This document shows positions 1 to 13,200 of a stretch of DNA of 64,000 bases, in pieces. The position numbers were made by a program, and so were the translations under genes. Source of the DNA: Agelas oroides (lineage: Eukaryota > Porifera > Demospongiae > Agelasida > Agelasidae); assembly GCA_949130485.1 (NCBI GenBank), contig OX422184.1, positions 1,838,117-1,902,116 of the forward strand, in the 5' to 3' direction. Below the pieces are notes generated by a model, which made no database searches, was not told where the DNA came from, and was given only the letters and a program-made list of their open reading frames with translations. Numbering within the stretch: the first letter of the stretch is position 1; each line of letters opens with the position of its first letter.

Positions 1-3000
1 CTCCTCATTTACGAAAGCTGGCAGTTAAGAAAATGTACAGAATCGCTAATGGGGAGTTTCAAGAAAATTATGAATTGCGCAAATCAGTATCTAGGAAAAA
101 GGGACTTGAACTGTATGAAGCTAAACTAACCAAGTCAGATCGCATTCTTTGGGAAGTTGCAATCCACTATTCAAAACGATCCACTGAAGTTCCTCATGTT
201 CAGCATATTTACTCTGATGTCATCAGGGTATGGAAAGTTGTCCTAAATCATGATCATATACATCATGGTGTGCAACAAATTGAGAGATGTGTGAGGCAGA
301 TCGAGGAAGCACATAGCTGGAAGACTCGTATATCAAGAGATTGCATTACCCCACTTTTTGAGATGTCATCATTTCAGCATGAACCAAACAAAAGAATTCC
401 AAGGCTATATTTTGATGCAGAATGTGATCAGCAAACTAAAGACCAAGTAAAAACTCTTTTTCCACCAGCTACCCCAGATGGGAATCTCCTTAAACGTTAT
501 GTTTTTTCTTCAGCAGTTGCTCGAAGTGTCCTACAGCAGGGTAGTGACAACATACATCGAAAGTACCCATTTGACGAGTCAAAAGAAGAACATGACATCA
601 TCAAAATGCCAGATAATGAATCAATCCTTTTGGTTGGAAGAAGTGGTACCGGGAAAACTACATGCTGCCTCTACAGGATGATGAACCAGTTCCACCACTG
701 GTCTGGAGATGAAGCCACGTCTCGATTGATTCCTAGAGCACAGTTCCCAAACCCTAATTCAGAATCAGATTTTGAACCACAAGATTATTCTCCATCAGCT
801 GTAAAGACCACTCCAAATCCAGATGATGGAGCTGATCTTGATGCTGGATTGTGCAAAGAAACAAGGCAAGATTTAGAGTGCCTACATCAAGTATTTGTCT
901 CCAAGAATCATGTCCTCTGTGCTGAAATGGAAAAACAATTCTACGAAATGACTTCTGAAACAAAATTGTATGTGCCATTCAAATTAAAAGAACCTCCAAA
1001 AAGTTTCTCCTTTATTGATGATGCATCCTACCCATTGTTTCTCACAGCTCGAAACTTTTTCCTTCTTCTTGACAATTCTCTCAATGGAGAATCTTTCTTT
1101 CCCAGAGACGATGACGGTGGTCTCAAGGTACAGATTCTCAGCTCTGATTATGACTATGGTAATCCTAATGCACATGTTGACCTTCAACTTACTGACAGTG
1201 AAAGTGAGGATGATTATCAAGAGGAGTCTGAACAACACCTTGACGTGACTTGGAGAGAAATCACAGCATCATATTTTGTGAACCAGATTTGGCATAAAAT
1301 ATCTGACTCAGGCACAGAACACATTGACCCTTTGCTGGCATGGATGGAGATTAAGTCCTTTATCAAGGGCTCAAAGGAGGCTGTGGAAAAGGAGTGTGGT
1401 TATCTTGAGAAGAAGGAGTATCAAGAACTCGGGAAGAAAATGGCTCCACACTTTTCAGGCATGCGTGATGTGATATATCAAATATTCCTAAACTATCGGA
1501 ACTTTCTCCAAGGTCAAAGATATGACAGACAGCTATATGATGAATGTGACTTCATCCACAACTTATACCACAGACTTGATGAGCATATCCCATGGTCAAT
1601 TCACGTTCTCTATGTGGACGAAGTACAAGATTTTACCCAAGCTGAACTTCGTCTCTTGCTCAGCTGTTGCAGATGTCCAAATGGTCACTTTTTGACTGGG
1701 GACACTGCACAGTGTATTATGCGTGGTATTTCCTTCCGCTTTAAAGATCTCACAACCATTTTCTATGATGCAAAACTGACATCACAGAAATTGAATCCAC
1801 AAGTCAAAGTTACAGTTCCCAAGTTGAAAAAGCTAACAATCAATTATCGATCTGATTCTGGAATCTTAAGGCTTGCAGCAAGTGTACTTGATATTCTTGC
1901 ACATTTTTTCCCAACCTCTTTTGACAGAGACCTTCCACCTGATAAAGCCATGTTTGAGAAACCCAAGAGTACTCCAGTTTTGTTGCAATTATCTGAAAAC
2001 AATGTCAATGATTTGGCTCTTATCATGTATGGCAACAGAAGGGAAGCTTCAAATATTCAATTTGGTGCCCACCAAGCTGTCATAGTCCAGTCTGAAGAGG
2101 CTAAAAATGAAGCAGCTGCTTTTCTATCTGGAAATATTCTGACAGTGTACGAAGCCAAAGGGCTGGAATTTGATGATGTGTTGCTCTACAATTTCTTTAA
2201 CTGTTCCTCTGTAAGTTCAGGTAGATAGTTATGAGTTCAATATTTAGATACAGAAATGTGATGTTTATTTTTTTTATCCTCACAGGTAAAAGATGTATGG
2301 CGAGTTGTCACATCCTTTTTGAAAGAGTGTCTGACTCAGCTTCCAGATGTACCTGATCCTAATTTGTTTTCAACACATCCCTTGAATTTTGATGATAAAC
2401 AGCACAAGTCTCTAAGTGTTGAATTGAAGTATCTGTACACCGCAATTACAAGAGCAAAACACAACCTATGGATTTATGAATCAGACAGGGACTGTAATGA
2501 ATCACAAAAGGAATGTAGTTGGGTTCCAATGTTTGATTACTGGCACAGAAGAGGATTGGCAAAGGTTGTTCGTGTGGATGACATTGGGAAGCTCAGTAAA
2601 GAAAAACAGAATATCCTTTTTCCTGTTGAAGAATTCAAGAAGGAAGACTGGAAAAAGCAAGGGGATCACTTCAGTGAGAAACATCTCTGGGAATTAGCAA
2701 TGAAGTGTTATGCAAGAGCTGGAGAAACCCACCTTCAGACAGAAGCTAATGCATATTTCCTGGTTCAACAAGCAGAAGAACTATATGGGATAAAAGTTCG
2801 TAGAAAAGATGCACAGAAACTGTACTTGCAAGCTACATTTTCTTTTCTTGAGTGTGATCGACTCAACCATGATGTCAAGCACCTAATGAATGCAGCTGCG
2901 TGTCTTATGAATGGAATGAAATACAGAGAAGCAGCTGAGCTCTTTGAGAAGCTAAGACAGGTATACATGAATTTATCACTATTATTGACGTATGTGGCTA

Positions 3001-6000
3001 CATGTAGTATAATTATCAGCATTTTACAGCTCTACCTTGAACAGTTTGCCATGTATGAAGAATGCAAGTTTATAAATACATATTCACTGTAGCTATAGCA
3101 AGATTTAACACTATGAATGCCTATGGTGCTTAGCTACTTGTGTAGTTGCTATAAATGCTGTCATACTATCCAATTGCTTTGCCTGCAGTACACACTTGCA
3201 TTTAAAGGATACAGAAGGCTAAAAGATGTGGATGGCTGTGTAAGAGTCAAGGAAAAGGCAGGAGACTACGGTGGTGCAGTTCAATATCAGATGTCTCTGA
3301 ACTTAAGAGCAGGATTAGTCCTTGCAGCCAAATATGCTAAGCAAGGGGTTTACATTCTCAGTCAACGTATTGAAGAGAGAGCGCTGTTTTATTCCAAATG
3401 TTATGCACAGAAGAAAGACCAAGGCAAGCTGCTAAGTATCATAGACTGTGTATCCAATGTTTGTCAAAGGGTTACATTATTGAAGGAAGCAAAACTCTTT
3501 GTTGAAGCCTCTGAATTGCTAATTTGCAGCAAACAGTACCATGCAGCATTCCGTATTCTCAGTGCTCAAGGTGAACACATGAGGGGAATTGAACTAGCTG
3601 AAAAGCTGAAAGACAATGAAATGAGAATCAAGTTTGTTTTTCAGTCAGCTGTGGCACAGCTACGCAACAGTGGTGATGTAACTGATTCTCAAGTTTTAGA
3701 AAAACTTGAAGGACTATCAACACAAGCAGACCCTCCATTAAAAGCTATGGCATGTCTTCTACTTGGAAAAACTCTTATGGAAGGTGACCCTAAAAAAGCT
3801 GCCAAGTTGTTTTATGAGGCCTATAGCATCTACAAATCCAGCTACCAAAATCAGGTGGGAGAAATTGAATCCTTCAATTTGTTCTCAAAAGTAAAAAGTT
3901 TTCAACATGCTGTTAGTCCCTTACAGTTTGTTGCAGCATGTGTTAAGACATCTAGAACTGCTGCTGAGGTGGTAAAATCTTTAAGGAAGGTTAATAAGCC
4001 TGCATTTGCCATTCATACTGTGCACAGAGCAGAAGAGTTTTATGCACTTCAAAAAGCTCAAGAGGTTTACCTTCTTGCGCAAGATCAGGACCTCTGGGTA
4101 GGGGAAATGAAGTCATGCATTGAAGCCACTGACGAGGATGGCATGATGAAGCTGGGTGCACAAAGAACTCTGTACATAGTTGCTAAGCATTTGGAAGATT
4201 ATATTCCAAAGTGGAACGATCATGATATGGTTGAGACCTTGCAATTCAAACTCCAGTCTTTCCCTTTCCACAAGCAGCTGGTTGAGCAGAAACATTTAAC
4301 ACATTCATACAGATCATGCCCACCAGTACAGTTAAAACAATACCTTGACGTCTGCATTGTAGCACTGGATTTCGAAGATTTCTCTAAGAGTAAAACCTTC
4401 CCTGAAATCCTTCAAATAATGTTGAGAATTTTTTCACCTCTGAATATGCTATACTTACCTTTTGATGGAAAGATGCATTTAAATGAACTGAGGAAATCAA
4501 ATGTTGCCTGTAAAGTTCTAAAAGATGGAGTTAGCAACACAATGAAGAGAAAAAAACTTGAACATGTGAAAGTAAATGAGTGGCTAGAAGTTTGGAAAAT
4601 GAACAATATCTTGTGTGAACATGCTGGTTCCAATCTGCCCCTACGACTTCAACGGTGGACAGATGAGGTTAATTATCAGTATATACCATGGGACCCACCA
4701 CCATTCTATACCTTTATTTACCAAGAGAGACAGTGCAAGTATCAGCACTTCTTCTTCTTTTGGATGGAATCCTGCAAGTGCATTAGGCAAGGCAATGTTA
4801 TTAATGCAGTGAAGCTGTCACTAGATAATTTTGTCTGTGTCATAGCACGTAGAAGATCTCTTCGAAGTATTTCTGTTATAAATCTTGTCAACATCTTATC
4901 AGTGTACACAACTGCTGTGTTTGCTGCTCTCTCATACTCAGGGTTTCCTCAGACACAGCATTACACTTTTATTGTACCACATACTTTCAGACACATAGTG
5001 GAAAATTTTGACGAGCTGAACTGCCAGAAGAGTGAAGATCATTGTGTACTGTCTGCCTGTGCACAGAATTATGTCCAAAAGGTAACGTCATTCCAACAAT
5101 TGGAACGCAAAGCATTTGATCTACTTTGGCGAATGTTGGAAATTCTTACTGGAAGATACCATGAACGTTACAATGTCCTACAACGTGCTGTACGTTTAAA
5201 AGCTCGTATTGAAAGTGGTGAAGCTCTCCATTGTCTTGTTTTAGCCCTCACCCTTTTGGGCAACCTGGCCCTTCTTCGCTATGAGGAGCCATACATCAAT
5301 GGATTGCGTAAAAACATTTACGATGCTCTTAAACATATTCCAACTCATGTAGGAGAATGTGCTAAGCCCTTACTGGAAGTTCGTGAAACACTTGCCTACT
5401 GCACTGACGCCAGGGACATTCTCAGATCAATGGTACTAAAGCTTCTGACTAGCATTGATAGTAGAGATGCAGGACTTTTGGGCTTCAGGATTGTTCAGAA
5501 GCAACGACTACAATTGGCAACGGTAAGCTTTGTTGACATTCCATCACACCGTCTTCCTCGAAGACAATTAACCCCTCTACTACATCCTCAGAAACAACCG
5601 CTCTCTGTGAGTGTACATCACACTGCAACTGAAAATCAAACAGACAATGCTGAGTCAGTGACCGAAGAAGGCAAGGATAAGCAAAGTGATCATGATCAGA
5701 AAAATGACTCGGCAGAGCAGCCACGAGTATCCACGGACTTCAACAGAACCACTAGCTATCCTGGAGCTGATGAACCAGGAGAATCTGAAACTCACGATGA
5801 TGATGCATATGATACAGACGATCCAGATATTAATGAAATCCTGGACAAGGCAGAACAGATTGTCGAAGCAGTACCAGATTTCACACCTGAGGAAAAACAT
5901 AAAGAAGATGTGTCACTGATTGATGAGAACTTTTGCATTGCATGTGGTGAAAACATGACATCTGAAATTTATGAAGCCCACTGTGCCAGTGAACAGCACA

Positions 6001-6455
6001 AGCAGAATATTGACTTGTGCAAAGCTTTCAAAGTAGCAGAAACACGATATCGCAAGGGTGTAGCCAAGTTGAAGCGTTTCGTACAGGAATGCCAGACGAT
6101 CGAAAAACGAACATCATCGCTGGACGATCTCGTCTCATTAATTACAAGCAAACTCAGGGAAAATGAGCAACAAATCAATGAGACAAAGCAAAAATACAAC
6201 TGGAGCAAGCGCATATCTGAATATAAAAAGGAAATGCATATCCTCTTGAAACAAGGTAAAATGGAACTTCAGGAGGCTAGAAGCAAGGATACCACAGTTT
6301 CAGACAAAGTTGACATAGATGTACAGGGTGAGGATTCAGACACAGACCTAGATGATCGTGATGAACCACTGCCTATTAGCAAGGCAAATCAGAAACGAAG
6401 AAAAGAGACAAAAAGAAAAGGCACTCCTAAGAAGCATAGAAAAAAGAAAACTTAG
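1..6455 (+). CDS. TRANK1: TRANK1-like TPR/SF1 helicase protein, copy A (5' end outside window)
   Basis: Three exons are visible: 1-2210 (open to the window edge), 2286-2960 and 3189-6455 (stop 6453-6455). Junctions are GT-AG and phase 0, and were set by alignment to copy B downstream. Exon 1 carries UvrD/Rep-type superfamily 1 helicase motifs: Walker A GRSGTGKT near 635-660, motif II DEVQD near 1615-1630, GDTAQCI near 1700, INYRS near 1840 and EAKGLEFDD near 2150. Exon 2 supplies motif VI (YTAITRAK near 2435). The rest is helical-repeat sequence ending in an acidic stretch, a C2H2-like finger (C-x2-C ... H-x5-H near 5930-6000) and a Lys-rich tail. Vertebrate TRANK1 (TPR and ankyrin repeats plus an SF1 helicase) is the closest family I recognise; its cellular role is poorly known. 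The N-terminal TPR/ankyrin part should lie upstream. Copy A lacks the Pro/Gln-rich segment of copy B. Intron 1 is only 75 bp. The family call is strong; any enzymatic role is inferred from the motifs. Confidence 0.86.
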
Positions 6456-7523
6456 TATATCATTTGTCACAACTACTAGTAATGTTTTGTAGAGTAGATT
6501 GGTTTTTAGTGCTTGAGTGGTCAATTTTAGTAGTGCTTTGTGAATTACACATTAGGTTTACCAAAACAGTTGTGTGCTATTAGTCATGCAGTGCAACTGT
6601 GTAATAGTATTACTTTTGTTATCCTACTGCATTAATGTTCTTGTAGCCTTGCCTATGGACAGGGTAATTATATGTGCTGTTGATTACATGGATTCGCAAC
6701 TTAAATTGTATCATTAATATACATTGCATCTTGGAGTGTAATAATTATAAGGTGGCATGTGAAGTGTAAAGAAACTTAGTGAGATACTTGAAATCAGAGG
6801 AGAGCACAGCTCGATCTGTAAGTAGATTTGTGGCCAGAGCTGAATTTGTACTTGCATGTACTTGGGAGAAGTGGACTAATTAGTTATGAATTTAGTTCTG
6901 GTAGTGCATGACTGGGACTGGTACCAAACTCCAGAGTTCATCTGCACCTGCTTTTGGTGTTTATTTTGGTTATTACTACAGCTGTAGCATGCATTATTGT
7001 GAAACATGCAGAAGTCAAGATGCATGCTGCACATGTACATATACGTAGCAACACAAATGTATGTCTCACCATTCAGTGGAAGTTCTTAGGTTTAGCAGGT
7101 CTAGAATTTTATTCGCAACTAGAACAATTCCCGTTTTTTTGTAAATGTGTGTACTGTTGGGAAAAGAGTGTTATTCTTTCTATTTCCCTTGTACAACACT
7201 GATACCTATGCAAACTCATTCATGTGTTTTTATTTGCAGCTAGATAATAGTTGGTAAACATGCAATTAAGTGATAGTCTGTAAACCCATGACTTGTAACA
7301 ACAACTGAGAACAATGGAAAAGTAATTGTTATTTTTTGTTTTCATTGTTCTATTTTCTGTGTATGTACACCAACACTGGCCTGATATCTGTAAATGGACA
7401 TAGTTGTAATACACTGGCTGGAGCAATGAGACTTCAGTCAAATCAAGACTTAGATTCACCGTGGCAAGCGCAGAAATTGGTGCAAATTTTTGACTCAGCA
7501 ATTGCTCAACCACAAGCTTAAGA
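6456..7523. other. Intergenic spacer after TRANK1-like A
   Basis: AT-rich spacer between the stop of TRANK1-like A and the decayed beta-helix gene. I see no convincing exon, RNA gene or AATAAA signal. Short open frames on both strands here lack any recognisable protein character. Confidence 0.5.
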
Positions 7524-9539
7524 ATGCAGGGACTCATACTACTACCAATGTTCCTCATCTTTTCACTTCATGTGCCTACCACCGTTGGTCAAGGCGTCTA
7601 CTACGTCACTTCAACCAATGGCACTGTGTGTCCTGGAACCCTATGCTTGACCTTGAACCAGTACAGAGAGAATCCAATTCAACACCTTGGTGCAGATATT
7701 ACATTGTATTTTCTTCCAGGTATGCACTATCTGAGTGGGAAGCTGCACATAGCTAACTTATCTAGCACTGTGCTGGTGGAGGTATGGATTCTTCCAACCT
7801 GATTGTTATAAGGTGTTCTCCAAGTGGTAGCTTTGAACTGGAAAACATCTCCTATGTGCACATCATAAGCCTCAGGATACACGCATGTGGAATTGCTACA
7901 GATCATGTGCAGTCTCCTGCAGTTTCTCTGATTGCAGTACTAAATGCAACATTCACCAACTGTACATTTTCATCTAACAAGAAGGCTGGAGCAATTTCAG
8001 TTGATTCTAGCAATGTTACATTTATGAGTAACAATATCTTTCACAATAACCAAGCTTACAATGGAGGTGCAATTTCCAGTGTACGTTCTCAATTGACTTT
8101 CCTGAATGGGACTACTGAATTTTTTTAGCAACACTGCACACAGTCAGGGAGGAGCACTCAAACTATCTTCTTGTACTGTGACTTTCACTGGACATAGTTT
8201 GTTTGATGGGAACCGAGCAGTACGTGGTGGTACAGTAGCCATGTTCGACAACACTACACTTGAACTTTCAGGGTATAGCAGATACTGATGGATTCAATCT
8301 CTCCTATATACTCAGAGTGTGTTTGTGAAGAGAGACTTCAGAAGTTTACCAACACCTGCAATGTAAATGATGTGACAATCCTGCGGAAAGGAGACTTCTG
8401 GATCAATCTTGAGTATGACAATGGAACATACAAAGGCTGATTACTGCCAGAGTGAACCATTTGACGTCATACTCAATGATACTGACACACAGTGTGCTTT
8501 GAATCGCTCAGGCATCTTGGTGAATGTCAACCAGGACTTGTTTTGCCAATGGACTTGATGCTTATGGAAAATTGTGGCTTCAGTTTGTCTTCCCAATTTA
8601 TATCTGGACTCTAGTGGGTTTAATGATAGTTACTACTCTACACGGTTGGGTCGACTGCTTGGAAGAAACCCTGTTGCAGTTCTTGCAACTCTTTTCCTTC
8701 TCTCCTATGCCAAACTTCTTCGTGCCATCATTGCCGTCCTCTCTTTTACCTTTCTGGAGTACCCTGATGGAACTAAAACTATTGTCTGGATTTACGATGG
8801 AAACATCTTACTCAGTGATTCCAGGTACATCCCTCTTCTCCTGACAGCCATCTTTACTTTAGTTTTTCTCTTTCTACCCTACACCCTTGTCCTACTCCTG
8901 AGTCAGTGGTTGCAGGCCAAGTCAGAGATAAGGATCTTTGGATGGATCAACAACCCCAAAGTGAAGCCGTTCCTTGATGCTTATCATGCTCCGTATAAGG
9001 ATAAATACCGTTACTGGACTGGAAAACTGCTTCTTCTTCGATGTGGACTCTCTCTGGTCTTTGCTTTCAACACACTTGGAGATCCCAGCGTGAACCTTCT
9101 TGCGATTTCTACTGTTGTGGTTGGACTGATACCCTTTGTGAGGTTTACCGGTTTGATCTATAAATCTCCATACTTGGATGCCCTTGATGCATCCTTTCTC
9201 CTAAACCTTGGTCTCCTTGCTGCAGCCACTCACCACGTGAGACTGGCAGGTGGGAGTCAGGCTGGTGTCGCGTATACATCAGTTTCGGTAGCTTTGGTTA
9301 CTTTTGTTGGGATTGTTTGTTACCATGCTTATCTGCAGCTCAAGGACAGAGAGATAACCAACAGAGTACTGAAGGTGAAAATACAGAGAATGCTCAGTGT
9401 ATTCCACACTAAGCAAGAAGCAGAAGTAATGGCTGATGGGATGCATGCAGAGAATCATCGTGATGCTAGAGCTGAAGTAGCGACAGTCCCTGTAACATAC
9501 ATAGAACTTCGTGAACCCCTGTTAACAAACTCACAGTAA
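7524..9539 (+). pseudogene. Decayed beta-helix (POMP-repeat) plus multi-pass membrane protein gene
   Basis: The reading starts at ATG 7524 with a clear signal peptide (Met-Gln-Gly then a Leu/Phe/Met-rich core). A parallel beta-helix region follows, with GGA(I/L) repeats and short N..F..N..A..GGA units resembling chlamydial polymorphic outer membrane protein repeats. A Cys-rich linker comes next, then a C-terminal region with several hydrophobic segments (8650-9340) and a short cytoplasmic tail ending at 9539. The homologous reading changes frame at least four times: near 7780, at a run of seven T at 8121-8127, in 8290-8520 where coding sense alternates with in-frame stops, and near 8640. The C-terminal 321 codons (8574-9539) are still open. 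This fits a pseudogene of a membrane-protein family I associate with sponges. Sequencing indels at homopolymers could explain one break but probably not all of them. No function is assigned. Confidence 0.7.
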
Positions 9540-9565
9540 CAATTAGCACTAAAGTGTGCATGCTC

Positions 9566-9571
9566 AATAAA
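9566..9571 (+). promoter_or_regulatory. Candidate polyadenylation signal (AATAAA)
   Basis: AATAAA lies 27 bases after the stop of the decayed membrane-protein gene, in the position expected for its 3' end. A single hexamer match is weak evidence. Confidence 0.4.
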
Positions 9572-10288
9572 TTCAAGGTGGACTTACACATTGTTTACGT
9601 GTCACATTGTGTTCATTTACTTGCTGATGCTTGTAAAACTTTTCAGTTTGTATTGCATATGGAGAAAGCAACTTTGAGTAAGTATGCTCACTTTTGATTC
9701 CAGACAATAATCCTACACTGATGCAAGGACGGCATGATTTGTCAACTAGGCCTTAGCATTATCATACCCTGAATGTAAGCCTTCATACTGTGGTGGTTAT
9801 ATAACTGTAATCTCTTGAGATGGGTCCACCCTCAATAAGCTCACCCCCTTTTTTTAATGAAGCTGTTGCAAAAAGTGTTCTTCCTCTTGAAAGTATGTCC
9901 ACCTATTTTACTACAATCATACAAGAAGTATTGAAAAAGTAGTATATATACTGTGAAAGAGGTGGGCTGCCATTGCTATTATAAGCAGGTGCATGACGAG
10001 AAAGGCATTGTATGAGTACATATATATAGTGCTAGACTATTAATTGCATACTAGGTGAGTGCATTTTCAAGCATCACCCATCCCCCTCTTCGGAGAGCCA
10101 CTTAAGTGTTCATCTCCCATGGGCTTTACCAGAAATTGTTTTCATGCATGTTTGCTTCCAGACTCACACACTGCAACTGCCTCGTTCCCGGGATTCGATC
10201 CACGAGATGTTATTGCCTCGTTCCGATGTTCCCAGGATGTCTAGAACCTCGTTCCAAACCAGTAAACAAGTCGTGAAGTGTCGTGTCA
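9572..10288. other. Spacer and putative promoter region of TRANK1-like B
   Basis: No gene is seen. Degenerate pieces of the CCTCGTTCCC-type foldback family occur near 10180-10250. Sequence from about 10250 to 10400 becomes richer in G+C and CpG than its surroundings, as often seen around first exons. The promoter assignment is inferred from position only. Confidence 0.35.
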
Positions 10289-13200
10289 ATGGACCATCTG
10301 TTCCCTCCAGCTTTTGAGTGGTACGATCCCGCTCCGCCGGGCTACCCCTGGCCGATTCTCTCTCTACCACCGGTCGCAAACGACCAGGTATCAATATTAA
10401 TACACGCGAACATGAATTCACTCCGATATAGTTCAGTGGCGATACACTAGTAACCGTCGAGATAATGGCTTCGTGTGAACACTGTCAGGGTACACTATCA
10501 ACGTGTCCTACACAACTACACTGGAAATTAGGCTGAGAATACGTGACTACTGATACCAAATTATGTGTACTCTATTGATTTTGTGCTACATGTCCTGATC
10601 AGCCACTCTGTGGACTTTGTCTTGTCACAGCTAGGAGATGTATGTTACACTTTAGAATAAGGAAGAAGCCTGGTACTAGAGTATAGCTAAGTGTCCACTA
10701 TGTGAAGCCAGCAGGTTAGTGAGTCTGTATGTTCAATACATTGTAATTACCTATTATATGCCATTGGCAGTAAAACAAAAATTATCGCCAAATGGGGACT
10801 TTGGTGTACACTCTTTTGTTTGTCATTTGTTATATATTAAACAAATTATGCACGTGCTAGATTGTGGCAACACCCAAAGAAAGGCCTACCTATAGCTTTA
10901 CATGTCAAGTTAATTGCCTCGTTCCCTCGCCGCATCTGAAACATAGGCCTCTCAAAATTAATACTTTCTTCTGGCCTACACCAGGCAGTCTTTTCAGTTG
11001 TATTTGAGCTTACACACGTGAAAAGATTAGTCATCATCGAAGAACCTTGCAAAACAAATTATATAATACTTAGCGACTATGCCTACCAGTTAATTTCTGG
11101 TAGTCTACATGATTCAAAAATGACTATACATACTTCTCAAATTTTGGTCCTGACAGGAAGCCAAAATGTGGGCAGATCAGATAAAATCAGCTGGAAATGC
11201 TCGTTTAAAACAAGAAGACTACTACGATGCAATATGGAAGTACAGCCATGCCCTTCAACTATGTCTTGAAAGGCCAGGCCTCAGTAAAGAAGCAGCAGTT
11301 ATTCAAGGAAACTGTTCACTAGCATGTCTGAAATTGGGAGACTCTTTGAGGCCTCCTCCACAGATGAATTTTTGGCATGCAGCAGCGTATGGCCATGCAA
11401 ACGGAAGTATTTTTCTTGATCCTGACTCAGATATAGTATACAAGGTAGGATCATAGTGTCTTGTGATCAGTATAACATTATTGTACTTGCAGATATGTTC
11501 ACAAATAGTCATCACCTTATTTGGTGATATATATATTTAGCATTTTTATATATATACACATAAACGTAAAGAATTTCTGTAGATGGTGGAAGTCCGACGA
11601 TGGTGCATTGTCAGTGGAAGTAGATTAAATTGTCGGGAGGCTAGTACAATAGGATGGCACTAGTACACTAGTAGAGGCAAGATGTGAAGATACTTAGCAA
11701 AGTACAATAGGATGGCACTAGTACACTAGTAGAGGCAAGATGTGAAGATACTTAGCAAAGTACAATAGGATGGCACTAGTACACTATAGAGGCAAGATGT
11801 AGGGTTATATTGGATGAAATGAATACTGGTTCTTGCTATACTTGAGGACATAGACAAAACGTGAATCAGCATTATTATGTATATAGTCATGTAGGAATAC
11901 TAGGAATTCAGTACATAATTGTGCAATGCATACTTCAGGTGTCTCAATGACTGTTAGTGTTCTAGAACATTCTCATGCAGTATTGGCATCTATATGGAAT
12001 GATGAAATTTACACTTGGGAAAATGAATATCAGTACTTAATTGTCATAGATGCTATTTTTGAGGAATTAATGAATAATGTTGTTACTGTGAATGCATGTA
12101 TATTACAAGCATGCAGGAACCAAGATTTACTAAAAATTAGGTCTGCTAATTTATACATTGTAGGCATACTTCAGAAGAGCAGAAGCGTGCAGGAAGTTGA
12201 TTGCAATGTTTCCTGGTGGTATAATTCCTGGCTGGCTCATACCCTTCGACCAAGCTGCAGCAGAAGCCATTCGTGACTACATTCAGTCTCACCGAATTTA
12301 TGAGAATGTTCAAGCATTGTGCGAAGCTATAATTATGGCAGTTGACTATGGTAAACCTATTGTGAAGTTACAGTTGATTTAGACCTGAGTTTGGGAGAGA
12401 CAACAAGTCTTGCCTTGTACCCTACACATTTTGAGGAAGGAGGGCAGGAGAAGGGGAGGGAGGGAGGGAGGGAACAGCGGGAAGGAAGGGGAAAGGAGGG
12501 ATGGAGGGGTAGGGAATGGGAGGAGAAGAGAGGGAGAGAGAAGGAGGGAGGGAATTAGAAGGCCTGGATCTATGTGTAATACATTTGGTTGGAACAACAT
12601 AGTGCTGTATTTTTTTCAGTGGCTTCCCAGTTGGCTCCTGCATAAATGAAGAAGGATAATTATCTGTTACCAACTTGAATTCAGAATAAACTTTGCCGAC
12701 ATTTCAACTGAATGCTCCAGTCATCATCAGGGCGAAGAGAAGTGTGAAGAAACACTACTATTTATAGCCATGCACTACTGAGGATATGCGTCACTAGAGG
12801 TCAAAGGTCAATAAGGATTGCTCTTTCCTCCCTGCCTCACCACGGCAGTTTAGCAACTAGGGACTTCCAATCCATGGCAGGGGACAGGAGCTGTTGGTGA
12901 AGGAGGCCCTGCACATCCAAATGACATCCTCAGAGGAGTGCTTCAACCATGATAGAGGACTGGAGGTCCCTGGTTGCTGGACCACCGTGATGATGAGGCA
13001 GGGAGGGAGGAGCAATCCTTACCGACTCCAATGACGTGTATCCTCAGCAGTGCGTGGCTATAAATAGCAATGTTTGTTCACACGTCATCGCTTTCGCCCT
13101 GATGATGACTGAGGCATTCTGTTGAAATGTTTACAAAGTTTGTTCCGAACTCAAGTTGGTAACAGATAACCTTCTTCATAGTGCTGTATTAACATTATGT

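Noticed and set aside
7220..7558. Minus-strand 112-codon open frame
   Set aside because: No domain character or splice context, and it overlaps the start of the recognisable plus-strand pseudogene.
7524..9539. Bacterial contamination, because of chlamydial-type outer-membrane repeats
   Set aside because: It sits between two intron-containing animal genes in continuous sequence and is fused to a multi-pass membrane region not found in bacterial autotransporters.
12410..12673. Overlapping open frames on both strands
   Set aside because: They come from a homopurine tract and an inverted-repeat element in an intron.
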